Shown piece after piece: positions 24,840 through 32,937 of a DNA stretch of 64,000 bases (positions within the stretch are counted from its first letter, which is position 1; the number at the start of each line of letters is the position of its first letter). Origin of the DNA: Clostridia bacterium (GTDB taxonomy: Bacteria > Bacillota > Clostridia > TANB77 > CAG-508); NCBI GenBank assembly GCA_017404545.1, contig JAFRCC010000018.1:1-64000 (forward strand), read 5' to 3'. The translations under genes and the position numbers were made by a program. The notes beneath the pieces were generated by a model. That model ran no database searches and was not told the DNA's origin. It saw nothing but the letters and a program-made list of their open reading frames with translations.

Positions 24840-25165
24840 AAAAAATTAGTAATAGTAATGAAGGGATAAATCTTCACTATGGAATGTACATTGAAAATTG
24901 AATATCAAGATACATAGGTATTGCTCTAGGTGGGCTTACAACCATTTAGATTACCAATAAGGTTGCTCCTTGTTGAGAAGACAATACAGATACTTTCGCA
25001 TAGTCATAAGTTCGAGCGTTGAAACTATATAATTAGTCCATAATTGTTATATAGTGTGCCGTCACAAGCAATGAGTGCGAGTCAGAGTTCTGGCAGGTGG
25101 AATTCCTATGGTGCTATTAGCAGATAGACGTCTTAAATTTAAACTAACAAATATAATGGAGGCAT
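24840..25165 (+). ncRNA. Candidate structured RNA upstream of the recombinase operon
   Basis: This 330-base stretch has no credible reading frame but is richer in G and C than the flanking spacers. It contains ACTATATAA/TTATATAGT (stem near 25025-25057), blocks such as AGAGTTCTGGCAGGTGGAAT and GCAGATAGACGTC, and a start resembling rRNA-leader sequence (TTGAAAATTGAATATC). I have the impression that similar sequence follows the sigma-like gene in other Clostridial ICEs, which would indicate a conserved RNA, but this was not checked. Function unknown. Confidence 0.45.
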
Positions 25166-25168
25166 AAT

Positions 25169-25321
25169 ATGTTAGGTATTATTTCAGTAATTATGATTAT
25201 TTTTGCTATATTAACTATTATGGTTTTTATGGGTGCAAATATAAATAAAACAGATGAAGAAAAAGAGCAAGAAGATTATGAACAAATGAAGGCTTTAAGT
25301 GAGATGGACAAGCATAAATAA
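25169..25321 (+). CDS. Small membrane protein, 50 residues
   Basis: A short gene starting at ATG 25169 behind TGGAGG (25157-25162). It encodes a single hydrophobic helix (residues 2-23, LGIISVIMIIFAILTIMVFM) and a charged acidic/lysine tail (TDEEKEQEDYEQMKALSEMD). It is directly followed by a strong terminator. The clear ribosome binding site and terminator argue it is real. Similar one-helix proteins occur next to recombination modules of Clostridial ICEs; function unknown. Confidence 0.75.
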   Translation: MLGIISVIMIIFAILTIMVFMGANINKTDEEKEQEDYEQMKALSEMDKHK

Positions 25322-25328
25322 CGGATTT

Positions 25329-25360
25329 GGAGCAGGTTTTAACAATCTGCTCCTTGTTTT
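25329..25360 (+). terminator. Intrinsic terminator
   Basis: GGAGCAG (25329-25335) / CTGCTCC (25347-25353), loop 11, then TTGTTTT. Separates the small membrane protein from the recombinases. Confidence 0.82.
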
Positions 25361-25440
25361 ATAAAAACGCACATTTTTACAAATGAATATTAAATGTTAC
25401 GATTTTTTAAATAAGAAAAATTGTTATTTGGAGGTATACT

Positions 25441-26448
25441 ATGTCATATTTAAAAAATCAAAATAAAATGCCTGAATTCCTATGTAATTATCTAAAATAT
25501 AAAAATTTTATAGCTTTTTGCCCAACTACAACAATTGAAACATACTATTGTAATTTAAAAGTATTCTTAAAGTTTATAAAGCTATATTTTTACGATAAAG
25601 AAAAACTAGATTATATTGATAAAACTACTTTTAAAGATGTAGAAATACAAGATATTACTATTGATGATATGGCAAAAGTAACAAGAAACGATATTGAAAG
25701 TTACATATACTTTTTAAGTAATGTACTACAAAATGATAGCAAAACTAAAAATAACAAAGTATCAGTACTAAAGAAATTTTTTGATTACCTTGCAAATAAC
25801 AATTTTATACCAGACAATCCAACTATAAATATTGATTACGCCAGAGTTAAAAAAAGGTTACCAAAGTATTTGAATTTAAAAGAAAGCAAACAAATGCTAT
25901 CGCATTCAATAAAATCAAATGATAAATACAAAATTAGAAACTACGCTATAATCTGTTTATTTTTAAATTGTGGTATGCGTTTATCTGAACTTGTAAATAT
26001 AAATATTTCAGATATAAAACTTGATGAAAGAACAATTAAAATTACAGGAAAAGGAAATAAACAAAGGATATTATATTTAAACAATGCTTCAAAAGAAGTA
26101 ATAAATAAATATATGAAAGTGCGACAAAAGATTGGCTATGATAATGCTGATAGAGATGCATTATTCTTAAGTTCAAGAAACAAAAGAATTTCAAGGAGAA
26201 ATGTAGAATCTATAATAACTAATAAATTAACTACCCTATTTGCAGAAAAAGAAGGCTTACATACACATTCATTAAGACATTCTTGTGCAAGTATGTTGTA
26301 TAACGAAAACAATGTAGATGTGTTTATTTTAAAGAGAATTCTAGGGCACGAATCATTATCTGCAACAGAGGTTTACACTCACGTAGATTCTAAAAAAATG
26401 AGGTACATAATGGATAATTGTACCATTTCAAGTTTATTAGAAAAATGA
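25441..26448 (+). CDS. Tyrosine recombinase (first of a tandem pair)
   Basis: The 335-residue XerC/D-like recombinase has an N-terminal SAM-like core-binding domain (to about 125) and a catalytic domain with Arg in CGMRLSEL near 179, Lys in ITGKGNKQR near 203, HSLRHSCAS near 276-284, LGHESL near 302 and the nucleophile Tyr in EVYTHV near 312. All catalytic residues are present. The ATG follows TTGGAGG. It is followed after 19 bases by a second full recombinase, so the two probably act together in integration and excision. Confidence 0.93.
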   Translation: MSYLKNQNKMPEFLCNYLKYKNFIAFCPTTTIETYYCNLKVFLKFIKLYFYDKEKLDYIDKTTFKDVEIQDITIDDMAKVTRNDIESYIYFLSNVLQNDSKTKNNKVSVLKKFFDYLANNNFIPDNPTINIDYARVKKRLPKYLNLKESKQMLSHSIKSNDKYKIRNYAIICLFLNCGMRLSELVNINISDIKLDERTIKITGKGNKQRILYLNNASKEVINKYMKVRQKIGYDNADRDALFLSSRNKRISRRNVESIITNKLTTLFAEKEGLHTHSLRHSCASMLYNENNVDVFILKRILGHESLSATEVYTHVDSKKMRYIMDNCTISSLLEK

Positions 26449-26467
26449 GATTAAGGAGGAAATTCTA

Positions 26468-27472
26468 ATGGGAAATGAGATTTACGAAGTTCCTGTTTTT
26501 TTAGAAGAAGCGTCTAATTATTTACTAGCAATTAGGAACTTATCTAAAGAATACATAGAAGGCTTTAGATCTACTATAAGACAGTTTTTGAATTATCTGA
26601 ATACTAAGAAATTTGATGATGCTTTCGACTCAATTTCAAAAATGACATTAAATGACATTAGAGGCTTAAAAACAAGTGATATATATAGTTTTATGTTTTA
26701 TCTTTCAGAAAATAATTATAGACCATCATCAAGAGTTAAGAAGACTGAATATTTGAGATTATTCTTTGATTATTTATACAGAATAAAACACAATATTTTT
26801 CAAGATACTCTTGGAAAAATTGAAAGAAACAGACATAAAGCAAAACACTTACCTAATGCTCTTTCATTAGATGAGTCTAAAAAGTTACTTTCCATATATT
26901 CTAATAGCAAAGATATTGGCGAAATAAGAGATAATGCTATATTACATTTAATACTTAATTGTGGCTTAAGACTTTCAGAAGTCGTAAATTTGAATATAAG
27001 CGATTTTAAAATGGATAACAATACATTTACTATATTTGGTAAAGGTAATAAAGAACGAACAGGATATTTAAATAAAGCAACTAAAAATGCTTTACTAAAA
27101 TATTTAAGTATACGAAGGGATTTACAAGTAGACTCAAAGAAAGATGAAGATGCACTATTTCTTACTACTTGGCATAGAAAACTAAAGAGATTAGAGCACA
27201 AAGGAATTCAAAAACTTGTACGAAAAGCATTATTTAATGCTGGATTAGAAGATAAACATTACACTACCCACTCTTTAAGGCACACCTGTGCTACATTACT
27301 ATATAGAAACGGAATTGATATAAAAGTTATTAAGGAACTTTTAGGTCACGTTAGAATTGATACTACCGAAATATACACCCATTTGTACGATAAAGATGTT
27401 GAAAGGGAAATGTTAAATCATCCTCTCGGTAGATTTAAAATGCGAGATGCTATGAATTACCAGATAGCATAG
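26468..27472 (+). CDS. Tyrosine recombinase (second of a tandem pair)
   Basis: The 334-residue recombinase shares layout with the preceding gene: Arg in CGLRLSEV near 166, FGKGNKERTGYL near 190, HSLRHTCATLL near 268-278, LGHVRI near 293 and Tyr in TEIYTHLYD near 303. The two proteins are clearly homologous but diverged, so this is an old duplication, each probably binding its own half-site. The start ATG follows AGGAGGAAAT. A small third gene follows 13 bases later. Confidence 0.93.
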   Translation: MGNEIYEVPVFLEEASNYLLAIRNLSKEYIEGFRSTIRQFLNYLNTKKFDDAFDSISKMTLNDIRGLKTSDIYSFMFYLSENNYRPSSRVKKTEYLRLFFDYLYRIKHNIFQDTLGKIERNRHKAKHLPNALSLDESKKLLSIYSNSKDIGEIRDNAILHLILNCGLRLSEVVNLNISDFKMDNNTFTIFGKGNKERTGYLNKATKNALLKYLSIRRDLQVDSKKDEDALFLTTWHRKLKRLEHKGIQKLVRKALFNAGLEDKHYTTHSLRHTCATLLYRNGIDIKVIKELLGHVRIDTTEIYTHLYDKDVEREMLNHPLGRFKMRDAMNYQIA

Positions 27473-27485
27473 AAAGGAAAAGATT

Positions 27486-27812
27486 ATGGATAAAATTAAA
27501 AGTGCTAGTTTCGATAATAGAAGTATTACTCCTGTAACATTAGAGTTAATAAATGGTCAAGTTGATCTTATACTAAGAGCATTAGAACTTTATGGATATA
27601 ATCTTGAATTTATGCTTAATAGTAGTACTTCAGGAGAAAACGAGCGAGAAAAGACAATTTCTCAACTAAAATATACATACGAACAGATTTTATTTACTCA
27701 AGCTGAACAAGCTAATGGAAAATCTGATAATATGGATAAAATTAAGGAATTTAAAGGCTTTGAAGCACTATATTCTTTGAAAAATACCAAAAAAAGTACA
27801 AATGTAGGCTAA
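27486..27812 (+). CDS. Small third protein of the recombinase operon
   Basis: A 108-residue, helical, soluble protein starting at ATG 27486 behind AAAGGAAAAG. It has VTLELINGQVDLILRALELY near 20-39 and REKTISQLKYTYEQIL near 58-73. No known domain was recognised. Two tyrosine recombinases followed by a small third protein recall the tnpA-tnpB-tnpC layout of Tn554-type elements, so it may be a recombination accessory protein. That analogy is one of arrangement only. Confidence 0.7.
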   Translation: MDKIKSASFDNRSITPVTLELINGQVDLILRALELYGYNLEFMLNSSTSGENEREKTISQLKYTYEQILFTQAEQANGKSDNMDKIKEFKGFEALYSLKNTKKSTNVG

Positions 27813-28425
27813 TTTTTAGTTTTTAGGACAAAATCAAGAGGGAGTAGGGGTGTAGGCTCTTTTTTGAACAAGTGATTTTTTACTATTTTTTTAAATTTAA
27901 AAAAATAGAGCAGAAGTGGGAGATAGGTAGTACCAAAAATTTACTTAAGATAAATTCAAAATGAAAATAAAACAAAAATATAAAATAAAATTAATAAATT
28001 TATAAATTATTAAAATTTTAGATTTTTAATTAAATTTATGAAATTTTGATTTACAGATTTACAAAATCGAATTTTGTGCAAAGTTTTAAAATTTTGTAAT
28101 TTTTTATAAAACGAACATTAAAATTCAAAAACCGAACATTTGTTAAATAATTTTTGTTTGTTTTAAATTGCAGATTTTTAATTCCAGTTTGTAAATTTAA
28201 TTTATAATTATTAAGCTTGAAAATCAATTTTAAGACATTTTATATTTAAACCTAACAAGTTATTCGTTTGAATTACTATAATTAGGTTTAAATTAGATTT
28301 GAGTTTAAGTTTTAAGTTTATAAATTATTAGTTTTGAAATTTAATTACATATATAATAAATTTATATATGATTATTAGTCGTGGATTTTTATATAATGAA
28401 TCCTAATTAGTAATCATATTATTTG
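27813..28425 (+). other. AT-rich non-coding element end region
   Basis: About 600 bases of very AT-rich DNA with no credible gene. It holds many short repeats of AAATTT(T)-type sequence and the 49-base inverted repeat copy at 28207-28255. It is probably the subterminal region of the element. Confidence 0.55.
28207..28255 (+). repeat. 49-base repeat, inverted copy at 38341-38389
   Basis: Read in opposite orientation at 38389-38341 the sequence is the same except for about three bases (shared core includes TTAAGACATTTTATATTTAA). Both copies lie near CCGTAAAATACGG-like sites. Confidence 0.85.
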
Positions 28426-28457
28426 ACGTCTTAAAATCAAATTTAAGACGTTTTTTT
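28426..28457 (+). terminator. Intrinsic terminator
   Basis: ACGTCTTAAA (28426-28435) / TTTAAGACGT (28442-28451), loop 6, followed by TTTTTT. May end transcripts of the recombinase operon, or be part of the end repeats. Confidence 0.7.
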
Positions 28458-28549
28458 ATTTTATATGATAAATTATTCATCTGGACTTATAAACTTATTT
28501 AAAATTCATCTATAAAATTAGTCAAAATTTGTACTAATATTGTAACTAC

Positions 28550-28850
28550 AAAAAATGCTCAAAAACGCCTAAAATAACGGCTTGCGAGAATCGATTTTAA
28601 GGCGTTTTTATTTAAAGGTAATATAACTTGTTGTCGGTAAAATACGGTCATTCTGAGGCTTTGACGATTTTGAGTAATTTTAAGCCATCAGATCTATAAA
28701 TTTATAGTAATACCAAAATAGCTGAAAAAACCCTAAAATAGCGACGCACGAGAATCGATTTTAAGCCGTTTTTATAAAAAGGTAATATAGTTTGTTGTTG
28801 GTAAAATACGGCTATTCTAGGCTTTATGCGGTTTTGGGACTTTTTAGAAA
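28550..28850 (+). repeat. Two imperfect 164-base direct repeats at the element end
   Basis: The unit around 28550-28700 recurs shifted by 164 bases. Shared parts are GAGAATCGATTTTAAG, GTTTTTAT, AAGGTAATATA and TTGTTGT(C/T)GGTAAAATACGG (28628-28647 and 28792-28811). Each unit also contains an inverted repeat of AAAAACGCC-type sequence. A weak third trace lies near 28950-29000. Tandem sites of this kind near a recombinase operon are candidates for recombinase-binding DNA. Confidence 0.75.
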
Positions 28851-29132
28851 AATTACGAGATAGGACTAAAAATGAATTAAAAATTTTATGGTCCAGTTTT
28901 TTAAAAAAAGACACGCAAAAAAATGAGTAAGGATAAATTATAAGAAAAAGTCTGAAAAGTGGCTTAAATAGAAAGCTCGTGAGAATTAAGTATAAGAACT
29001 AAAAATAATAGAATAATATAAATTATTGAATAAAAAATACTAAACGGCTATAAGGCTCAAATAAGCATAGAAACTGGTGGGAGGGGCTTTATTGGGGTTT
29101 CAGGATAATTATTCCTACTCCTATTTGCACAA
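28851..29132. other. Non-coding gap after the element-end repeats
   Basis: AT-rich; the weak third repeat trace is at about 28950-29000 and nothing else is recognised. Likely the junction between the ICE and neighbouring mosaic DNA. Confidence 0.45.
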
Positions 29133-29133
29133 A

Positions 29134-29240
29134 ACTTTGATTTTGTGCAATGTTTAATATTTCATTTTTTTACTACCTCAGTCTATATTTCCCATCCTCT
29201 CCTATACTAAAAATTGCCTAGGAAGAAGTTTCCTAAGCAA
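29134..29240 (-). repeat. 107-base direct repeat, left copy
   Basis: Matches 30496-30602 at about 102 of 107 positions. It ends in a hairpin TTGCCTAGGAA/TTCCTAAGCAA. The left copy is next to an extra TTGCACAAAA/TTTTGTGCAA inverted repeat (about 29125-29150). Confidence 0.9.
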
Positions 29241-29559
29241 TTTTAAATATTCTTTTTATAAAATTCCATATTTGGGTAAAAATTTTCTCATCTTTTTCTA
29301 TTAGTGCTGTACATTCATTTATATCTTGGCTTATTTTTTTACCATCTTCTTTCTTTTTTTTATTAAAAAATAAAATATCTGGACTTTATATTTTTTTCTT
29401 CTCTTCATCTAATTTTCGTTCATTATCTATTAGTATTTGTTTTAGCTTATTTTTTTGCTCTTCTGTTAATATTTTAATTGTTTGTAAAAAGTTTTCTTTT
29501 ATATTACTTTCATTTACTTTAGTTTTAAAAATTGTAATAATTTTATTTACGTTACTCAT
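29233..29559 (-). pseudogene. Small helical protein gene interrupted by one stop codon
   Basis: ATG at 29559 opens a frame of 57 residues (starting SNVNKIITIFKTKVNES after Met, ending DEEKKKI) that stops at TAA 29388-29386. In the same frame 50 further coding-like codons follow (SPDILFFNKKKKEDG, then IEKDEKIFTQIWNFIKRIF) to a TAG at 29235-29233. Thus it is either a complete 57-residue protein or a 107-residue protein broken by a point mutation. It lies 23 bases downstream of the metallopeptidase gene and is probably co-transcribed with it. Confidence 0.55.
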
Positions 29560-29582
29560 AAAATTATCATTTTTTATAGTTA

Positions 29583-30425
29583 TTATCTATCTATTCCTTC
29601 CCCATTTGGAGCTGCTGGAAAATTATTATTTCTTCCATTAAGATATTGAATTGCTTTTGGAATATCAGTTGCGGGTAGTCCATAATCTTGAAAACCATTT
29701 TCCTGGTATATTCCTTCACACAATATTCCAATATATCCAATCATTTCAATATTTTCGTTAGTTATGTTTTCATATACTGTTTCTTTTCCAGTTATAATTG
29801 CAATTGAAAAATCACTCAAATCTTTATAACCTAATTTTTTTGCTAATAATTCAACATACTGTTCTAATGGTGCATATATATCATGATTAGAAAAATCTGT
29901 TTTAGTTATAACTTCTGTTCCTAAAATTGAGTGTTTTTCTTGATGTAGCTTTGGAGGAGTATTTGAATCAGATGTATTTAGTGCACTATTACATTGTTCA
30001 CAACACCATTGAGCGATTACTTCATCAATTGCAATAAAGCCATTATATACATCAATTTTTGATAAATCATCATTATTTTTTATACTTTCAAATTCATCAT
30101 ACTTTTGTATATCCGCCATAGAACTTGGCAAATTTGCATTAAATTTACTATCTAAATGTGTAAATTCATGCAATAATAAAAATATATTTCTTTTTATGCC
30201 ATTCTCACTAAAACTCTTTTGTATTACTTCAAAAGAATTTCTTCTTTGATTCACTTGAAATGTACCCGTTGTATCAGTTCTATCTGATATAATTATGTCT
30301 ATTTTTTTTATTTTCTCTTCAAATTCTTCAGAATTAAAAGGTATTCCAATTTTTTCTCTTCCTTTTTTATAATATGCAATATATTCATTTAAAAAACTTC
30401 TGAAATTTTCTTGGCTTAAATTCAT
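29583..30425 (-). CDS. Putative zinc metallopeptidase (HExxH)
   Basis: The 280-residue protein has the zinc-binding motif LLHEFTHL with His86, Glu87 and His90, and a possible third ligand Glu135 in AIDEVIAQWCCEQC, 45 residues on, the layout of gluzincins. The cysteines just after (141, 142, 145) could bind more metal. No signal peptide or transmembrane segment is present, so it acts inside the cell. No family name was recognised. It is paired with a small gene and flanked by 107-base repeats, suggesting a mobile cassette. A toxin, defence or regulator-cleaving protease are all possible. Confidence 0.7.
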   Translation of the reverse strand: MNLSQENFRSFLNEYIAYYKKGREKIGIPFNSEEFEEKIKKIDIIISDRTDTTGTFQVNQRRNSFEVIQKSFSENGIKRNIFLLLHEFTHLDSKFNANLPSSMADIQKYDEFESIKNNDDLSKIDVYNGFIAIDEVIAQWCCEQCNSALNTSDSNTPPKLHQEKHSILGTEVITKTDFSNHDIYAPLEQYVELLAKKLGYKDLSDFSIAIITGKETVYENITNENIEMIGYIGILCEGIYQENGFQDYGLPATDIPKAIQYLNGRNNNFPAAPNGEGIDR

Positions 30426-30495
30426 ATATATCCCTCCTTATTCACTATATATGTTAACATAAAAATGCATTTTTAGCAAGTTCTAACTTGCTAAT

Positions 30496-30602
30496 ACTTT
30501 GATTTTGTGCAATGTTTAATATTTCATTTTTTTAGTACCTGGGTCTATATTTCCCATCCTCTCCTATATTAAAAATTGCCTAGGAAGAAATTTCCTAAGC
30601 AA
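30496..30602 (-). repeat. 107-base direct repeat, right copy
   Basis: Copy of 29134-29240, upstream of the metallopeptidase gene in its direction of transcription. The distance between copies is 1362 bases. Confidence 0.9.
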
Positions 30603-30794
30603 CGATCTTTATGCTTAATTATCAAAATTAGTTTTAATTTAATTATGAAACTCTCTCCCATAACTTTTTACTAATTTATAATTAAGCTTTTTATTTTTTA
30701 TATTTATTTCCTATTTTAAATTTATAAAAATTTCCTATTTTTTCATTTTTTCATTATTAAATATTATTTTTAAAAACTGATTTTTTTTAGATAA

Positions 30795-31205
30795 TTACTT
30801 TGTTAGTCCCATTAATTTTGTAAATTTTGCTCTATCCGGGTTATTAAATTCAAGTCTAACTGCGTCTAGAGAGCGCTTTTTGCCCCCTATCTCTTCATAT
30901 TCTATTGGAGAATTTAAAGTTACTAGATAATAGTATCCTATTTTTATAATAAATTTTCTTTCTACTTCAACACAATCTTGTATATCTTCTTTTAAATCAA
31001 ATGTAAAGAATCCCGCACCAGTATACAATATAAGTCTATAATTAGTTAAAATAATCTTATTTTTAATTCCTGCTAAAAGCTGACCTTTACGATTACATAT
31101 TGAAGATGGAAAATTAGAAGAAAAAACAATTTTTTCGTTTTCTATTAAATCAATATTTAATTCATTTTCTACAGCTGGCATCTCAGCTAAATTAGTAATA
31201 TTCAT
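30795..31205 (-). CDS. PH/GRAM-like domain protein
   Basis: ATG 31205 follows GAGAGG (an upstream ATG at 31238 is less likely), giving 136 residues. The pattern LIENEKIVFSSNFPSSI, KNKIILTNYRLILYTG, FTFDLKEDIQDCVEVERK and SLDAVRLEFNNPDRAKFTKL resembles bacterial PH-like or GRAM-like beta-barrel domains, where ILTNYRLI is the hallmark. No membrane segment. Such domains bind lipids or other proteins. It follows the small gene at 31256-31390, in the same direction. Confidence 0.65.
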   Translation of the reverse strand: MNITNLAEMPAVENELNIDLIENEKIVFSSNFPSSICNRKGQLLAGIKNKIILTNYRLILYTGAGFFTFDLKEDIQDCVEVERKFIIKIGYYYLVTLNSPIEYEEIGGKKRSLDAVRLEFNNPDRAKFTKLMGLTK

Positions 31206-31255
31206 ATTATACCTCTCTATATTATTTCCATATTTCAAAACGATATTTTTGTTTT

Positions 31256-31390
31256 TTAGGCACTTTCAAGACCTCCTTCACTTGCAATCTCATAAATAAC
31301 TTTTATTACTTCTTCTCCATTATTTCTTTTTATTAAATCTGAAATTACTAGCTCAGTATCATCTGTGTATTTGCATATAGTGTGCATCAT
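31256..31390 (-). CDS. Small protein, 44 residues
   Basis: A short frame starting at ATG 31390 (or 31387) behind AAGGAGTGTGATATAT, encoding an acidic helical peptide with TELVISDLIKRNNGEEVIKV and ending LESA. It lies 50 bases upstream of the PH-like gene and probably shares its transcript. The good ribosome binding site supports it; function unknown. Confidence 0.55.
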   Translation of the reverse strand: MMHTICKYTDDTELVISDLIKRNNGEEVIKVIYEIASEGGLESA

Positions 31391-31800
31391 ATATATCACA
31401 CTCCTTTTTGAGTTTTTCTTTAATACTTTTATATTACCACAATAAGATATGAATGGTCAATATTTTCAAAACGTCATATGTTATTATCCTGACATTTAGT
31501 ATGCCAATATTTCTGTATCTTATTTTTTTATAAACAATTCTAATTTTACCCTAACTTGATTTAACTTCTAAAACAACATAGCATTTCATCTTAATATTAT
31601 AGAATAACTTTTCACAGATTTCTTTTCCAAGTAACCAATAAAACTGTAAGCATTTCACTATTTACACTAATAAAAGCTTTTATTTGGCAATATTTCCTTT
31701 AATAGATTTAATATGTGGAATATAGATTTGTCCCTTTTTAAATTAATAAAATATGTATCTCTACTACGGACTGTCACCATTTAACTAAACGACATGCCCG
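31391..31800. other. Non-coding gap
   Basis: AT-rich left part without recognisable features. At 31760-31800 the composition changes to a GC-richer sequence containing CGAC-ATGCCC-GTCG, which belongs with the integrase gene to the right. Confidence 0.5.
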
Positions 31801-31812
31801 TCGCACACAAAA

Positions 31813-31849
31813 AAACAGCCGTTCAGAATAAAATTCTGAACGGCTGTTT
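31813..31849 (-). terminator. Strong terminator of the degenerate integrase gene
   Basis: Perfect 17-base stem (31813-31829 / 31833-31849, loop AAA; arms start AAACAGCCGTTCAGAAT). On the minus strand it is followed by a T run (31812-31807). Confidence 0.9.
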
Positions 31850-31865
31850 AAAATGGCGACAATGT

Positions 31866-32774
31866 TTAATATCCCAACTTGGTCATCTCATAACGAGTAT
31901 CCGGTGCAAAAATATAATCTGAATACGCCCTACAAAAATGCGCTATCGTTGTTCCAACAATTTCAGCAAGAGTAAAGGGTGAAATACCTTTTTTCAATGC
32001 CAGAACAATAAACATAGATCTCATGTCACTTGCTGTACGAAATCTCTTAAAATCGCCGTCTTCGAAGCCTTTCTTAAAAAAGTTCTTAACAAATCTCTGA
32101 AAAAGCCGTGGTTCCATAACGCTATCTGAATTAGTAAGTACAAAATGAGTCGGAATGCATGTGTCACAAGATCTGTATCTTTCGAGAATACTTTTAAGCT
32201 GCGAACATATCGGAATTCTTCTTACCTCAATATCCTCAAAAATAATGCTCGATTTTTTACCTGTGTTATCAATGTTACTCGCTCTGTAAGCCATTTCATT
32301 AACAATAATGACTTCATTCTTCATGTCGATACAATTCCACTTGAGAGCAGAAAGTTCAGAAACACTAAGCCCAGTGTACATGATAAGAATAATTCCCAGT
32401 TTTCTATAGCTGATTTTTCCCCGGCATGCTCTTTCAACAATACTTTTTGCTTCTGAAAAAGTAAAATTGTATGAATTATTCCTTTCTGTCTTTGACACAG
32501 CAGCATTTAACGTCTTCTCAAAGTTGATAATCTCCTTTACCATGCGGACAACATTATAAACAGTATCATCAGCATAGCTCATTTTAAGGTTTGATTCGAG
32601 AGCCTTAACATACGTTTCCTGTGATACATTCTTATAGCTTTCTTCACCAACAATCGGCAAAATTACACCAGAAAGTACACTTTCGTATGTAGAAAAGGAA
32701 TTTCTTTTCACTCCTTCTCTTTTGCTCTCGAGCCACTTTAATGCGACTTCTTTAAAAAGTTTTTTCTTAGCCAT
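31866..32774 (-). CDS. Degenerate tyrosine recombinase/integrase
   Basis: ATG 32774 follows ATGGAGGAAACTAAT, giving 303 residues (a longer frame from 32852 would contain that site). The layout is that of phage-type integrases: N-terminal core-binding region (WLESKREGVKRNSFSTYESV), then catalytic domain. But the first catalytic Arg position reads TGLSVSELSALKW where GLRxSEL is expected, and the HxxR box reads ASDMRSMF, lacking the His. Tyr in the RAYSDY region near the C-terminus remains. The base composition is richer in GC than its surroundings, which suggests recent transfer. It may have altered chemistry or only bind DNA. Confidence 0.8.
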   Translation of the reverse strand: MAKKKLFKEVALKWLESKREGVKRNSFSTYESVLSGVILPIVGEESYKNVSQETYVKALESNLKMSYADDTVYNVVRMVKEIINFEKTLNAAVSKTERNNSYNFTFSEAKSIVERACRGKISYRKLGIILIMYTGLSVSELSALKWNCIDMKNEVIIVNEMAYRASNIDNTGKKSSIIFEDIEVRRIPICSQLKSILERYRSCDTCIPTHFVLTNSDSVMEPRLFQRFVKNFFKKGFEDGDFKRFRTASDMRSMFIVLALKKGISPFTLAEIVGTTIAHFCRAYSDYIFAPDTRYEMTKLGY

Positions 32775-32864
32775 ATTAGTTTCCTCCATTAGTTTGGCTT
32801 TTTTCTTACGTGTATCCACTACATATACTACATGTAATGCGTTTCTACACAACCTACAATCGTT

Positions 32865-32893
32865 ATTTTATCACTTTATGTAAAGCAAGTCAA
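32865..32893 (-). promoter_or_regulatory. Promoter of the degenerate integrase gene
   Basis: Minus strand TTGACT (32893-32888), 17-base spacer, TAAAAT (32870-32865). Confidence 0.7.
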
Positions 32894-32937
32894 TCCTTCT
32901 TACAATTCTACAAAAATTTTCTCTGTCTACAATGGCC

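Noticed and set aside
29386..29388. Possible recoding of TAA as a sense codon
   Set aside because: All other genes in the window use TAA, TAG and TGA as normal stops; a point mutation or a true short protein is simpler.
31856..31870. CAATGTTTAATAT also found in the 107-base repeats
   Set aside because: Only 13 bases, and here it spans the end of the integrase gene; chance match in AT-rich DNA is likely.
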